Shown here: positions 41,709 through 50,596 of the stretch, one piece after another
Layout of the letters: each line of letters opens with the position of its first letter
Position numbering within the stretch: position 1 is the stretch's first letter
Source of the DNA: Variovorax sp. PBL-H6
GTDB lineage: Bacteria; Pseudomonadota; Gammaproteobacteria; Burkholderiales; Burkholderiaceae_C
DNA: 64,000 nucleotides
Assembly: GCF_901827155.1 (NCBI RefSeq)
Contig: NZ_LR594659.1
Coordinates: forward strand, 5,738,501 to 5,802,500
Direction: 5' to 3'
Notes under the pieces: model-generated
What the model saw: only the letters and a program-made list of their open reading frames with translations
Database searches by the model: none
Told to the model about the DNA's origin: nothing
Program-made: the position numbers and the translations under genes

Positions 41709-43097
41709 CTAGACCTCGCTTGAGTCGGAGTTTGCGTCACTGTCCAGGGGCTGCGTGGCGGCCTGGCTCATCGACTGGACCGTGAGGTTGTTCTGGTAAT
41801 GTTCCTCGGCTTTCCTTCGGCCTTCCTGTGCTCCCGCGGCGGTCGCCCTGTTGACCACCGTCAAGCTTTGACTGTCGCGCGTGTTGAAGAACTTCCCGAA
41901 GTGCTCGACCAATGGTTGGATCGGGACGTTTGTGTGGTCTTTCCGGGTCTGGTTTTCACCGCCCTGGAACAGATGCAACGACATGGCTTTGGTAAACAGT
42001 TCGGTCGCCCCCTCCGTCGCGAAGCGCCGCATCTGCTCGTTGCGTCGGAGGGTCGGATCGAGCCAGTGCATCGTGTTGTCGATGTCATTCCCGTCATCGT
42101 CATCCAGGCCGTCGCGCGCGTTGAAAACCAGCAATTGCAATGATTGCAGCCAACACCCTGCCGTGTGCCTGTCGCGCATCTCGGAAAGCTCGGGAACCCA
42201 GTCCGGACTGGGAAGCGTCATGCGCGTCAAATGCCTGGCCGAGAACGCCTGGGCCACGATGCGCTTACCGTCACCTGGATCGATCGTGTCGGGGGCATGC
42301 AGTTCGATCTGTTGGACACTGCGCTCCGGTGACAGCCTCAGGTTGGCCTCAACAACTGCTCTGACAACCGATCGGAGTTCATGGGCCTCCATGCTCGTGA
42401 CCTCGAGTCTCTCTACACCGCCTTCGCTCAGAACGCGAAGGAGTTCTCGGAATTGATCTTCGGCATCGCAATCCGCTCCCAAGAAATCCAGGCCGATTTC
42501 TGGGAGGCCGTGCTCAAGCAGGGATAACACTTGTGGAGAACCGCTCACACATTCCAGCGTGTCGCAGTGTTTGATGCATCTGCTCAGGAGGTCTCGGGTC
42601 GCCAGGACTGCATCGGTCGCAAACACGTAGTTCGGTTGGTGATAGTCGAAGCTCGTGACGCGAGACTGCGGGCTTGCCATCACCTCGTACAGCGCCTGCG
42701 CAATGTCGTCCGGGATGCAATCGGACACGCTGACGCCGAACTTCATACCGCTGTCGTGGAATTGCTTGAGCATCCCGATGACCTCTTCGCTGGAGCCGCT
42801 CGTCAAGCTCAGCGTAGGGATGAACGAGGAGCCTTGCTGCATGGCGAAGCACCGCTCGACGTCTTGCAGGCCTGCTTCCCGCAGCCATCCCGACAACTTA
42901 CGGCTGTCCGCTTGCGAGAGCGTCTCGCCGTCGACGAACTTGTAGAGGGCGGTCGTCCCCGGCGTGCCTCTGTCCGGCAGATCGAAGGCGTTGAGTTGGC
43001 TGCGTCGCACCTCGCTGATCGATGGCGTCTCGCCGGATGCGTTGCCGCTCGAGTCGGCTTTTGGCAGGTGAATGTTTCGGTAGCTGCTGATGCGCAT
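41709..43097 (-). CDS. Orphan protein with LRR-like helices and effector-like N-terminus
   Basis: 462 residues, not recognised as a known family. The first 45 residues are Ser/Asn/Gly/Thr rich and lack a hydrophobic segment, resembling type III secretion signals. The middle (about 90-290) shows loosely repeated Leu-rich units such as EVIGMLKQFHDSGMKFGVSV and VERLEVTSMEAHELRSVVRA. The C-terminus is hydrophilic (Gln, Asn, Ser). Base composition and codon use are visibly less GC-biased than in the neighbours. I found no PIP-box-type element upstream and no secretion genes nearby. An acquired effector or phage-type protein is possible; the function is unknown. Confidence 0.7.
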   Translation of the reverse strand: MRISSYRNIHLPKADSSGNASGETPSISEVRRSQLNAFDLPDRGTPGTTALYKFVDGETLSQADSRKLSGWLREAGLQDVERCFAMQQGSSFIPTLSLTSGSSEEVIGMLKQFHDSGMKFGVSVSDCIPDDIAQALYEVMASPQSRVTSFDYHQPNYVFATDAVLATRDLLSRCIKHCDTLECVSGSPQVLSLLEHGLPEIGLDFLGADCDAEDQFRELLRVLSEGGVERLEVTSMEAHELRSVVRAVVEANLRLSPERSVQQIELHAPDTIDPGDGKRIVAQAFSARHLTRMTLPSPDWVPELSEMRDRHTAGCWLQSLQLLVFNARDGLDDDDGNDIDNTMHWLDPTLRRNEQMRRFATEGATELFTKAMSLHLFQGGENQTRKDHTNVPIQPLVEHFGKFFNTRDSQSLTVVNRATAAGAQEGRRKAEEHYQNNLTVQSMSQAATQPLDSDANSDSSEV

Positions 43098-43231
43098 GGT
43101 CTTGGAAATGAGTGAAAGGCCACACTGGGTAACCTCGTGCCCGCCATCGGTTCCTCGGCTCCATTTGCGACCTGGTCACTGCACCGGATACATGGCGCTC
43201 CCGACTGCGTTCGCGTGCCGCAGCCGCCATC

Positions 43232-43569
43232 GAGCTTGCACTCTCCACTGAGCGCACTCCGGCAGCAGGCGCGCCGCAGATCGACGGCATCAAGGGCCTC
43301 AAGTTCGAGAACGCCGCGCTGGCCTACCAGGCCGCGGCAGACCAGCTGGGGGTGATGGTCGCGCTCGACGCCTTCGTGCGCGACGACCTGGCCTCGGGCC
43401 GGCTGGTGGCGCCCTTCGCCCTGCGCTTGCCACGCGCGGCGCCTACTACCTCGCGTGGCGCGACGATGCGCCGCAACCCGATCGCGTGAAGGCTTTCGAG
43501 GCCTGGATCGTGCAGGAGGCTGAATCGATGGAGGCCAGCCCGGGCGCCGTGACGCACGGCGCGGCCTGA
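43232..43569 (+). pseudogene. Remnant of a LysR-type regulator (C-terminal domain)
   Basis: The segment GIKGLKFENAALAYQAAADQ to DDLASGRLVAPFALRLP is typical of the LysR effector-binding domain near its C-terminus. The frame then shifts around 43430-43440 and continues AYYLAWRDDAPQPDRVKAFE to a stop at 43567. The N-terminal two thirds, including the DNA-binding domain, is missing. No start codon or ribosome site. A decayed gene beside the lower-GC orphan gene. Confidence 0.75.
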
Positions 43570-43904
43570 CTCCCCTTCTCAGTCGCTGGCCCGGCTCATG
43601 GCTGCCAGCAGGCACCGCCCTGCGGCGCGACCAGCACCGTTCTGATTCGACCGGAGACTTTCAATTGCAACGCCTGACTGAATGCCGCCGCTTCGGGCCC
43701 TGGCTGGTCACGCGCGGAAGAGATCGCGGACGACGCAGGACTTCGCCCGGATGGACCGGACGCATTCCATTCTTGAACATGGCGTTGTCTTTTCGAAAGA
43801 GCCGTCTCCCGACGGGGCCGCATCACATGCGGCAAGGCAAGACAACCGCCGGCATATTGCCCGCGAGTGCTCAACGAACTTCCCGCGACTGCGGCGCTCC
43901 GCGT
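43570..43904. other. 335-bp gap, no gene seen
   Basis: Open frames on both strands lack family features and ribosome sites. No repeat or terminator was recognised. Probably more decayed sequence of the same accessory patch as the LysR remnant. Confidence 0.4.
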
Positions 43905-44951
43905 TCACCGCCCCATCTGCTGCCGCCTCGCCCCGCCCTGCCGCTCGAGCATCCACCCCGGGTACTCCGCCGGCAGCGCACTCACCTTGTCCAGCTGCGC
44001 CAGCTCTTCGCCGCTCAGCTTCACCGCCGTTGCTGCGATGTTGTCGTCCAGCTGGTCCACGCGCTTCGCGCCGATGATCACGCTGGTGACCACCGGCTGG
44101 TGCAGCAACCAGGCCAGGGCGACCTGCGCGACCGAGACCTTCTTGGCCTCGGCGATGGTCCGCATCGCATCGATGGTGTCCCAGGCGCGATCGAGCTGCA
44201 CCGGCGGGAAGTCGAAGGTGGTGCGGCGGCTGCCCTGCTCGGCCTGGCCGGCTTGGCTGTTGCGGCCATATTTGCCGCTGAGGAGGCCACCCGCGAGCGG
44301 GCTCCAGACCATCAGGCCGACCTGCTCGCTTTGCAGCATCGGCACCAGCTCGCGCTCCAGGTCGCGGCCGGCAATGGTGTAGTAGGCCTGCAGCGACTCG
44401 AAGCGCGCGAGCCCCAGGCGTTCGGAGATGCCCTGCGCCTTCGCGATCTGCCAGGCCGCCCAGTTCGACACGCCCACGTAGCGCACCAGGCCCTGCTGCA
44501 CCAGCGTGTCGAGGGCGCGCAGGGTCTCCTCGATCGGCGTGGCCGGGTCGAAGCCGTGCACCTGGTAGAGGTCGATGTGATCCAGCTGCAGCCGCTTCAG
44601 GCTGGCCTGCACGCTCTCGAGGATGTGATAGCGCGAGAGGCCGCGCGAGTTGGGGCCCTTGGTGCCGGTCTCCCCCAGCACCTTGGTCGCGACCACCACG
44701 TTCTCGCGCGGGACCTGGAGGTTCCTGAGCGCCTGGCCGGTCATGATCTCCGAACGGCCATCGGCGTACACGTTCGCGGTGTCGATGAAGTTGATGCCGG
44801 CATCGAGGGCGCGGCCGACCAGCTCGTCCACCTGGCCCTGCTGCAGCCGGCCGATCTGGCCCCACATCCCGCCTTCGCCACCGAAGGTCATGGTGCCGAG
44901 GCACAGTTCCGAAACGAAGAGGCCGGTGCGGCCGAATCTGTTGAATCGCAT
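43905..44951 (-). CDS. Aldo/keto reductase
   Basis: 348 residues, an (alpha/beta)8 NADPH-dependent oxidoreductase. The catalytic tetrad is present: Asp57 and Tyr62 in [11 protein letters not shown], Lys90 in VVVATKVLG and His132 in LYQVHGFD; the cofactor end has [15 protein letters not shown]. The subfamily resembles the YajO/PhdYhdN-like reductases. ATG at 44951 follows AGGAGCTCC. The substrate is unknown. It is divergent from the exonuclease III gene across about 270 bases. Confidence 0.93.
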   Translation of the reverse strand: MRFNRFGRTGLFVSELCLGTMTFGGEGGMWGQIGRLQQGQVDELVGRALDAGINFIDTANVYADGRSEIMTGQALRNLQVPRENVVVATKVLGETGTKGPNSRGLSRYHILESVQASLKRLQLDHIDLYQVHGFDPATPIEETLRALDTLVQQGLVRYVGVSNWAAWQIAKAQGISERLGLARFESLQAYYTIAGRDLERELVPMLQSEQVGLMVWSPLAGGLLSGKYGRNSQAGQAEQGSRRTTFDFPPVQLDRAWDTIDAMRTIAEAKKVSVAQVALAWLLHQPVVTSVIIGAKRVDQLDDNIAATAVKLSGEELAQLDKVSALPAEYPGWMLERQGGARRQQMGR

Positions 44952-45140
44952 TGAGGAGCTCCTTCTGCTGAGGCACGACAGTATCCGTCTCGACAGAGCT
45001 TCGCCGCATGCCGGATCGTGGCGCGAACTTGCCCGATCCTGCAAAGACGCCGTAGCCGCACGGACCGAGCGCGAAGAACCACCCACGACGCGCGCGCCTT
45101 CCCGGCACCTGGCGCCGCGCTTCCGCAATTCATCGGCGCA

Positions 45141-45224
45141 ATGGATCGCCGCGCCTACTTGCCTGGCGCAGGAACCCTGGCCATGATCGCGGCACCCCTT
45201 GTCCCCCGGTTGCACTCGCCATGA
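45141..45224 (+). pseudogene. Possible signal-peptide stump of a lost exported protein gene
   Basis: 27 codons reading MDRRAYLPGAGTLAMIAAPL then VPRLHSP and a stop. The RR followed by a Gly/Ala/Leu stretch and APLVxR resembles Tat or Bug-type signal peptides. It ends in ATGA overlap with the exonuclease start. No mature domain follows, so either the gene lost its body or the resemblance is chance. Confidence 0.35.
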
Positions 45225-46000
45225 AGATCGCCAGCTTCAACGTCAATGGGATCAACAGCCGGCTGCCGCGGCTGCTCGAATGGCTCGACGAGTCCCGGCC
45301 CGACGTCGCGTGCCTGCAGGAGCTGAAGTCCCCCGACCAGACCTTCCCGGCCGCAGCGCTGCAAGAGGCCGGCTACGGCGTGGTCTTCCACGGCCAGCGC
45401 TCGTGGAACGGCGTGGCCATACTGGCGCGCGGCAAGGAGCCGATCGAGACCGGGCGCGGGCTCGACGGCAATCCCGGGGACGACCAGAGCCGCTACATCG
45501 AAGCCGTGGTCGACGGCGTGATCATCGGCTGCCTCTACCTGCCCAACGGCAATCCATGGCCTGGTCCCAAGTTCGACTACAAGCTGGAGTGGTTCGAGCG
45601 TCTCTGCGCCCACGCGCGCAGGCTCTTCGACTGCGGTCTGCCCGTGGTGCTGGCGGGTGACTTCAACGTGGTGCCCACCGACGACGACATCTACAACCCG
45701 GCCTCGTGGCGCAAGGATGCACTGCTGCAGCCCGAGAGCCGCGCCGCATTCGCCCGGCTGCTCGACCAGGGCTGGGCCGACGCGATCCGCACGCTGCATC
45801 CGCACGAGCCGATCTACACCTATTGGGACTACTGGCGCAACCGCTGGCCGCGCAACGCTGGCCTGCGCATCGATCACCTGCTGCTCAACGAAGAACTCGC
45901 GCCCTTGCTCAGGGCGGCCGATGTGGACCGCGAGGTGCGCGGCCGTCCTGGCGCCAGCGACCACGCGCCAGTGTGGGTCGAGCTCGCGCTGGCCGGCTAG
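45221..46000 (+). CDS. xthA: Exodeoxyribonuclease III
   Basis: 259 residues, the AP endonuclease/3'-exonuclease of base excision repair. Conserved blocks: MKIASFNVNGINSRLPRLLE, CLQELKSP with metal ligand Glu34, LAGDFNVVPTDDDIYNP, TYWDYWRNRWPRNAGLRIDH and GASDHAPVWVEL with the catalytic Asp-His. Length is normal. No strong ribosome site is visible before ATG 45221. Convergent with the alcohol-oxidation operon, 25 bases apart. Confidence 0.95.
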   Translation: MKIASFNVNGINSRLPRLLEWLDESRPDVACLQELKSPDQTFPAAALQEAGYGVVFHGQRSWNGVAILARGKEPIETGRGLDGNPGDDQSRYIEAVVDGVIIGCLYLPNGNPWPGPKFDYKLEWFERLCAHARRLFDCGLPVVLAGDFNVVPTDDDIYNPASWRKDALLQPESRAAFARLLDQGWADAIRTLHPHEPIYTYWDYWRNRWPRNAGLRIDHLLLNEELAPLLRAADVDREVRGRPGASDHAPVWVELALAG

Positions 46001-46025
46001 CAGCGCATGCTTCAGCGCCGCAAAC

Positions 46026-46391
46026 TCACTGCAGGCACGGCGACAACACCCAGGCAGCGAACCATTGCATCCCGACCACCAGCGTGAAAAGGAGGCCGAC
46101 TCCCGCCGCCGCCGCGGCCATGAAACCCTGGCGCACCACGGGCGCCGCTGCGTCGCTGTCGAGCGTCGCTTCGGCCTGCGGTTCGCCGCGCAGGCGATGC
46201 AACTCGTGGCTGGCCAGCAAGGTGGCAACCACGCAGGCGAGCAGCGCCGCGATGCTCAAGGCGTGCAGCAGCCAGGCGGTCTGCACCGTGCACGAATGCG
46301 GCACCGCCGCATAGGCCAAGGTCTGGAAGAGCAGCGCGATGCTGGGAATCAGCAGCAGTGCGGCCCAGACCTTGAATGCGCGCAGAGTCAT
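46026..46391 (-). CDS. Small membrane protein at the end of the oxidase operon
   Basis: 121 residues with three membrane helices (about 8-30, 41-63 and 93-114). The second begins near TAWLLHALSIAALLACVVAT. Its start overlaps the stop of the cox3 gene by four bases (ATGA), so it is translated with the oxidase. No family recognised; a small accessory or assembly subunit is likely. Confidence 0.75.
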   Translation of the reverse strand: MTLRAFKVWAALLLIPSIALLFQTLAYAAVPHSCTVQTAWLLHALSIAALLACVVATLLASHELHRLRGEPQAEATLDSDAAAPVVRQGFMAAAAAGVGLLFTLVVGMQWFAAWVLSPCLQ

Positions 46392-47044
46392 GGCAATGGT
46401 CCCCAATGAAGGCGCGGCACGACGTAGATGACCGCATAGATCGGCAGCCACGAGAGCACGACGAAATACCAGTAGAGCGCGTTCTCGCTCACGTCGGCGA
46501 AGCGCTGTCCCTCCATCGGGCCGGTGTGGAGCAGCACCTCGAGCACCGCAGAGTCGTAGGTGTCGGTGAGCAGGTGGACCGTGTGCAGCCCGAGCAGCAT
46601 CCAGACGATGGAGCCGTAGGCATTGCTGTCCCACCGGATGTGCAGCCCCGCAAACTCGAAGCCGCGGATCACGAGGAAGGCCACCGAGAACAGCAGGCAC
46701 ACCAGCAACCAGCGACGCGCTCCGACCCGGTCGCAGGCTTCGGCCGCGCGCTTGGCCATGTGGTTCGGCCACATGCTGACGACCAGGATCAGCGTGTTGA
46801 TCGAGCCCCACAGCAGCACCGGCGGCGGCGCCGAGAGGGGCCAGTCGTCGGACTGGCTGCGCAGGTACAGATAGGCGCCGATCGCCAGTGCGAAGAGGGT
46901 GCCCTCGATCGCGATGAGGCCGAAGGTGCCCCACCACATCAGGCTGCGGTGGCCGAAGGCGAAGCTCGGCAGCCCGGAGACGTCGAGCTCGCGCCGGGTC
47001 ACTCGAGCACGCTCGGCGGCGGTGCGATTCGCAGCGGCGCTCAT
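46388..47044 (-). CDS. ctaE: Cytochrome c oxidase subunit III
   Basis: 218 residues, five membrane helices, the short form found in caa3-type oxidases. Conserved features: LMWWGTFGLIAIEGTLFALA, the Glu/His-rich helix FEFAGLHIRWDSNAYGS, LLGLHTVHLLTDTYD, and NALYWYFVVLSWLPIY. The subunit supports proton pumping and stability of subunit I. ATG at 47044 overlaps the ctaD stop by four bases (TCAT on the plus strand). Confidence 0.93.
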   Translation of the reverse strand: MSAAANRTAAERARVTRRELDVSGLPSFAFGHRSLMWWGTFGLIAIEGTLFALAIGAYLYLRSQSDDWPLSAPPPVLLWGSINTLILVVSMWPNHMAKRAAEACDRVGARRWLLVCLLFSVAFLVIRGFEFAGLHIRWDSNAYGSIVWMLLGLHTVHLLTDTYDSAVLEVLLHTGPMEGQRFADVSENALYWYFVVLSWLPIYAVIYVVPRLHWGPLP

Positions 47045-49005
47045 GGGCTGCGCTCCAGGCTCAGATGAACCGCCGTTTCCGAGCGGCGCGGCCAGAACCA
47101 TGCCGTGAGCGCGATGGCGATCGGGATGCTGCCCCACACCACCGCCCAGGGCGTGAAGATCGAGCCGATGAAGAGCACCGTGACGGCCATGGCACTGACC
47201 AGCGGCCAGAGGGTCGGATCCGGAAAATTGACGCGCAGGTCGGGCCGGGCGTCGAGCACGGTGGTGGCCAGCAGTTCGCGCGTGTCGGCCGCCAGTCCAC
47301 CCACGTGGGTCAAGGCGGGCTCCCTGCCCTCGGCCCCGGCGCGCTGGCCGACCCAGAGCGGCTCACGTCCATGCACCACGGGAATCGCGTGGAAGTTGCA
47401 GGGCGGCGGCGGCGACGCGGTCGCCCATTCGAGCGTGCCGCCGCCCCAGGGGTTGTCACCCGCCAGTGCGCCGCTGCGCTGGCTCAGCACCGCGTTCACG
47501 ATGAAGAGCAGCACCGACAGTGCGATGACGCAGGCACCCACCGTCGCGATCAGGTTCAGGCCGTCCCAGCCCAGCCCCGCCTGGTAGGTGTAGACGCGGC
47601 GCGGCATGCCCTTGAGCCCGAGCAGGTGCATCGGGAAGAAGGCCACGTTGAAGCCGACGAAGAAGAGCCAGAAGTTCCAGCGGCCCAGCCGCTCGCTCAT
47701 GAGTCGGCCGGTGAACTTGGGAAACCAGTAGTAGAAGGCGCCGAAGAGCGGGAACACCGCGCCGCCGATCAGCACGTAGTGCAGGTGCGCCACCACGAAG
47801 TAGGTGTCGTGCACCTGCAGGTCCAGCGGCACCGAGGCCAGCATGATGCCCGTCATGCCGCCCAGGACCAGGATGAAGAAGAAGCCGAGCACGAACAGGA
47901 GCGGCGTCTTGAAGTCGAGCCGGCCGCTCCACAGCGTGGCGATCCAGCAGAAGATCTGCACCGCCGATGGAATGGCGATCAGCATGCTGGCCGCGGTGAA
48001 GAAGCTCTTGCCGAGCTCCGGCAGGTTGGCCGCGAACATGTGGTGCACCCACAGTCCGAAGGCGAGGAAGGCGGTGGCGATGAGCGCCAGCACCATGGCC
48101 GTGTAGCCATAGATGGGACGCCGTGCAAAGGTCGGGATGATGGCCGAGAGAAAGCCCAGGCCGGGGATGAAGATCAGGTAGACCTCGGGATGGCCGAAGA
48201 ACCAGAACAGGTGCTGCCAGAGCACGGCGTCGCCGCCTTCGGCCGGGTTGTAGAAGTGCGTGCCGACCAGCCGGTCCAGGATCAGCATGGTGCTCGCGAG
48301 CATCACCGAGGGCATCGCGAACAGCACCATGAAGGCGGTCACCAGCATGGCCCAGACGAAGAGCGGAATGCGGTTCAGCGTCATGCCCGGTGCGCGCAGC
48401 TTGAACACGGTGGTGATGATGACGATGGCTTCGAGCAGTGCCGACAGCTCGGTGAAGGTGATCATCTGGGCCCAGAAGTCCGCGCGCTTGCCGGGTGAAT
48501 AGTCGGGCCCCGCGAGCGGCACGTAGGCGAACCAGCCCACGTCCGGCCCGGCGTCGAGGAAAAAAGCCGCGTAGAGCATCAGCCCGCCGAACAGGAAGAT
48601 CCAGTAGGCGAAGGCATTCAGCCGAGGAAACGCGACGCTGCGCGTGCCGACCATGAGCGGCACGAGGTAGACCGCGACGGCCTGCATCACCGGCACGGCG
48701 AACAGGAACATCATCGTCGAGCCGTGCATCGTGAACAGCTGGTTGTAGAGGTCCGGCCCGACCAGGTGCGCGTTGGGGCGCGCGAGCTGCAGCCGCATGA
48801 CGAAGGCGAGGAGGCCGCCCGCCACGAAGAAGCCGAAGGTCGTGACCATGAAGCGGCGCGCGATCGACTTGTGGTTGACGGCGGCGAGCCAGCCCAGCAG
48901 GCCGGGCGGGTCGCGCCAGGTGTCGTCCAGCGCCGCGGCTTCCCGCGAGCCGGGGCCGGCGCCGTCCTTCAGGCGTGAAGCGGGGGCTGGGGTGAGCGGA
49001 TTCAT
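47041..49005 (-). CDS. ctaD: Cytochrome c oxidase subunit I (caa3, A1 type)
   Basis: 654 residues with about 14 membrane helices. Heme-copper centre: FGHPEVYLIFIPG with the copper His and the cross-linked Tyr, HHMF histidines, and HDTYFVVAHLHYVL with the heme ligands; low-spin heme His in TMHGSTMMF. The Glu in HPEVY marks the A1 proton-pumping type. A C-terminal extension adds two more helices (LVSAMAVTVLFIGSIFTPWA), as in caa3 enzymes. It lies 6 bases after the subunit II stop. Confidence 0.95.
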   Translation of the reverse strand: MNPLTPAPASRLKDGAGPGSREAAALDDTWRDPPGLLGWLAAVNHKSIARRFMVTTFGFFVAGGLLAFVMRLQLARPNAHLVGPDLYNQLFTMHGSTMMFLFAVPVMQAVAVYLVPLMVGTRSVAFPRLNAFAYWIFLFGGLMLYAAFFLDAGPDVGWFAYVPLAGPDYSPGKRADFWAQMITFTELSALLEAIVIITTVFKLRAPGMTLNRIPLFVWAMLVTAFMVLFAMPSVMLASTMLILDRLVGTHFYNPAEGGDAVLWQHLFWFFGHPEVYLIFIPGLGFLSAIIPTFARRPIYGYTAMVLALIATAFLAFGLWVHHMFAANLPELGKSFFTAASMLIAIPSAVQIFCWIATLWSGRLDFKTPLLFVLGFFFILVLGGMTGIMLASVPLDLQVHDTYFVVAHLHYVLIGGAVFPLFGAFYYWFPKFTGRLMSERLGRWNFWLFFVGFNVAFFPMHLLGLKGMPRRVYTYQAGLGWDGLNLIATVGACVIALSVLLFIVNAVLSQRSGALAGDNPWGGGTLEWATASPPPPCNFHAIPVVHGREPLWVGQRAGAEGREPALTHVGGLAADTRELLATTVLDARPDLRVNFPDPTLWPLVSAMAVTVLFIGSIFTPWAVVWGSIPIAIALTAWFWPRRSETAVHLSLERSP

Positions 49006-49011
49006 GGCGTG

Positions 49012-49980
49012 TCAGCGCAGGGTCTGGAGATAACCCACCAGCGCGTCCATGTCTTCGCGGGACAACGCCGTGGCGGGCATGTTGGTGCCGGGCTTGATCT
49101 GCTGCGGATCGGAAATCCATCGCTTCAGGTCTTCGGGCGTGTTGGGAAGGGCGCCTGCCGCCAGGGTGCCTCGACCGGCGACATGCGTGAGGTTCGGGCC
49201 GCGCATCGCCTGCGCGCTGGTGCCGTCGATGGCATGGCACATCGCGCAGCTCGAGCGCATGAAGAGATCGCGGCCACGCAGCGCTTCGCCAGGAGGCGGC
49301 TCGCCGGCCGTTCGGCGCTGCGCGTCGGCCCATGCCGTGTAGCGCTCCGGCGGATCGGCGACCACGAAGAAGGCCATCAGCGCGTGCTGGAAGCCGCAGA
49401 ACTCCGCGCACTGGCCCCGGTAGACGCCCTCTCGGTCGGCGCGGAACTGCATCGTGCTGGTGCGGCCCGGAATCAGGTCCTTCTTGCCGGCGAGGCTCGG
49501 CACCCAGAAGCTGTGGATCACGTCGTCGGCCTTGAGCGTGACGATCACCGGCCGGCCGGTGGGCACGTGGATCTCGTTGGCCGTGATGAAGCTGTCGGCG
49601 ACCTGCGGCTCGACATACCGCACCTCCCACCACCATTGGTGCGCGGTGACTTCGAGCCGCAACGCGCCGTCGGTCGACAGCCGCGCGAGCGCGCGGTCGG
49701 TGAAGAAGCTGGCGGCGATCAGTCCGAGCAGCAGCAGCGTCGACGCCGCCACGGCAGCGATCACCGTGCGCCGCTTGCCCGCTTCGGGCCGCTCCAGGGA
49801 CGACACGTCCGGCGAGCTCTGCGGGCCGGAGCGCGGCGCGCGCCAGAGCGCGAACAGCAGCGCGGCCAGGACGGCGGCGAACACCACCGTGCAGACCACC
49901 AGCGTCAGTTCCCAGAGCGTGCGCACGTGTGCGGCCTGGGGACCGAAGGGGGCAAGCACGTCGTGCACGGCTTCCATCAT
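49012..49980 (-). CDS. ctaC: Cytochrome c oxidase subunit II with fused cytochrome c
   Basis: 322 residues. Two membrane helices (about 22-46 and 72-92) followed by a periplasmic CuA domain with His156, Cys191, Cys195, His199 and Met202 (CAEFCGFQHALM). A C-terminal cytochrome c domain carries CAMCH (245-249) and a Met in GTNMPATAL. The fusion defines caa3-type oxidases. Start overlaps the stop of the cytochrome c gene upstream (ATGA). It receives electrons from that cytochrome or directly from the alcohol dehydrogenase, an inference from gene order. Confidence 0.95.
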   Translation of the reverse strand: MMEAVHDVLAPFGPQAAHVRTLWELTLVVCTVVFAAVLAALLFALWRAPRSGPQSSPDVSSLERPEAGKRRTVIAAVAASTLLLLGLIAASFFTDRALARLSTDGALRLEVTAHQWWWEVRYVEPQVADSFITANEIHVPTGRPVIVTLKADDVIHSFWVPSLAGKKDLIPGRTSTMQFRADREGVYRGQCAEFCGFQHALMAFFVVADPPERYTAWADAQRRTAGEPPPGEALRGRDLFMRSSCAMCHAIDGTSAQAMRGPNLTHVAGRGTLAAGALPNTPEDLKRWISDPQQIKPGTNMPATALSREDMDALVGYLQTLR

Positions 49981-50540
49981 TTCGCTCCCGGCTTCGGGTG
50001 CTCGCGGTCGCGGCCCACCTCGGGTTCATTGCCCTGCAGGCTGTCGGCGCGGCCGGGCTCGACGTCCTTTCGCAGCTGGCCGCTCATCGAGCGCACGTAG
50101 GCGGTCAGCTGCCAGATCTGGTCCTCGCTCAGGTGCCCGCCGAAGGACGGCATGCCGTTCGGGCGCCCCTGGACGATGGTGCTGAAGATCTGCGCCGGCT
50201 CGCTGCCGTAGCGCCACTGGTCGTCCATGAGCGCGGGGCCCATGCCCCCGCCGCCCTGCGCATGGCAGCCGTTGCAGTTGTACCAGCGGTACAGGCGCTT
50301 GCCCTGGGCAACGGCGAAGGCGTTTTCGACATAGCCCTCGCCGTTGCCGGCCGGCAGGCGCACTGCATCACCGCGCGCCTGGGCAGGCTGCAGGGCGCTG
50401 GTTCTCGGCGTCTCGGCACGGGGGGCCGATGCGTTGTCCGGTGGCGTCTCGAAGCGGCGCCTCTCGCGTTCGCAGCCACACAGCGCGAGGGCCGACAGGA
50501 GCGCGATCAGCACGGGACCGGCGATCGGGCGCAGGTTCAT
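49977..50540 (-). CDS. Monoheme cytochrome c lipoprotein (XoxG-like by position)
   Basis: 187 residues from ATG 50540. Signal peptide ending in a Cys-rich lipobox (LALCGC, Cys23), then a flexible linker and one cytochrome c domain with CNGCH (89-93) and Met in GRPNGMPSFGGHLSED. The ATG at 50600 also fits and would overlap the previous stop in ATGA, adding a 20-residue basic leader; the shorter form gives the better signal peptide and has AAGGG upstream. By place, it links the PQQ dehydrogenase to the oxidase, as XoxG does for XoxF. Confidence 0.88.
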   Translation of the reverse strand: MNLRPIAGPVLIALLSALALCGCERERRRFETPPDNASAPRAETPRTSALQPAQARGDAVRLPAGNGEGYVENAFAVAQGKRLYRWYNCNGCHAQGGGGMGPALMDDQWRYGSEPAQIFSTIVQGRPNGMPSFGGHLSEDQIWQLTAYVRSMSGQLRKDVEPGRADSLQGNEPEVGRDREHPKPGAK

Positions 50541-50596
50541 GCGAGACCCTTCGCCTCCGGCTGCGGTGCGATTCGCCTTGGGAACGGCCCTGCGAC

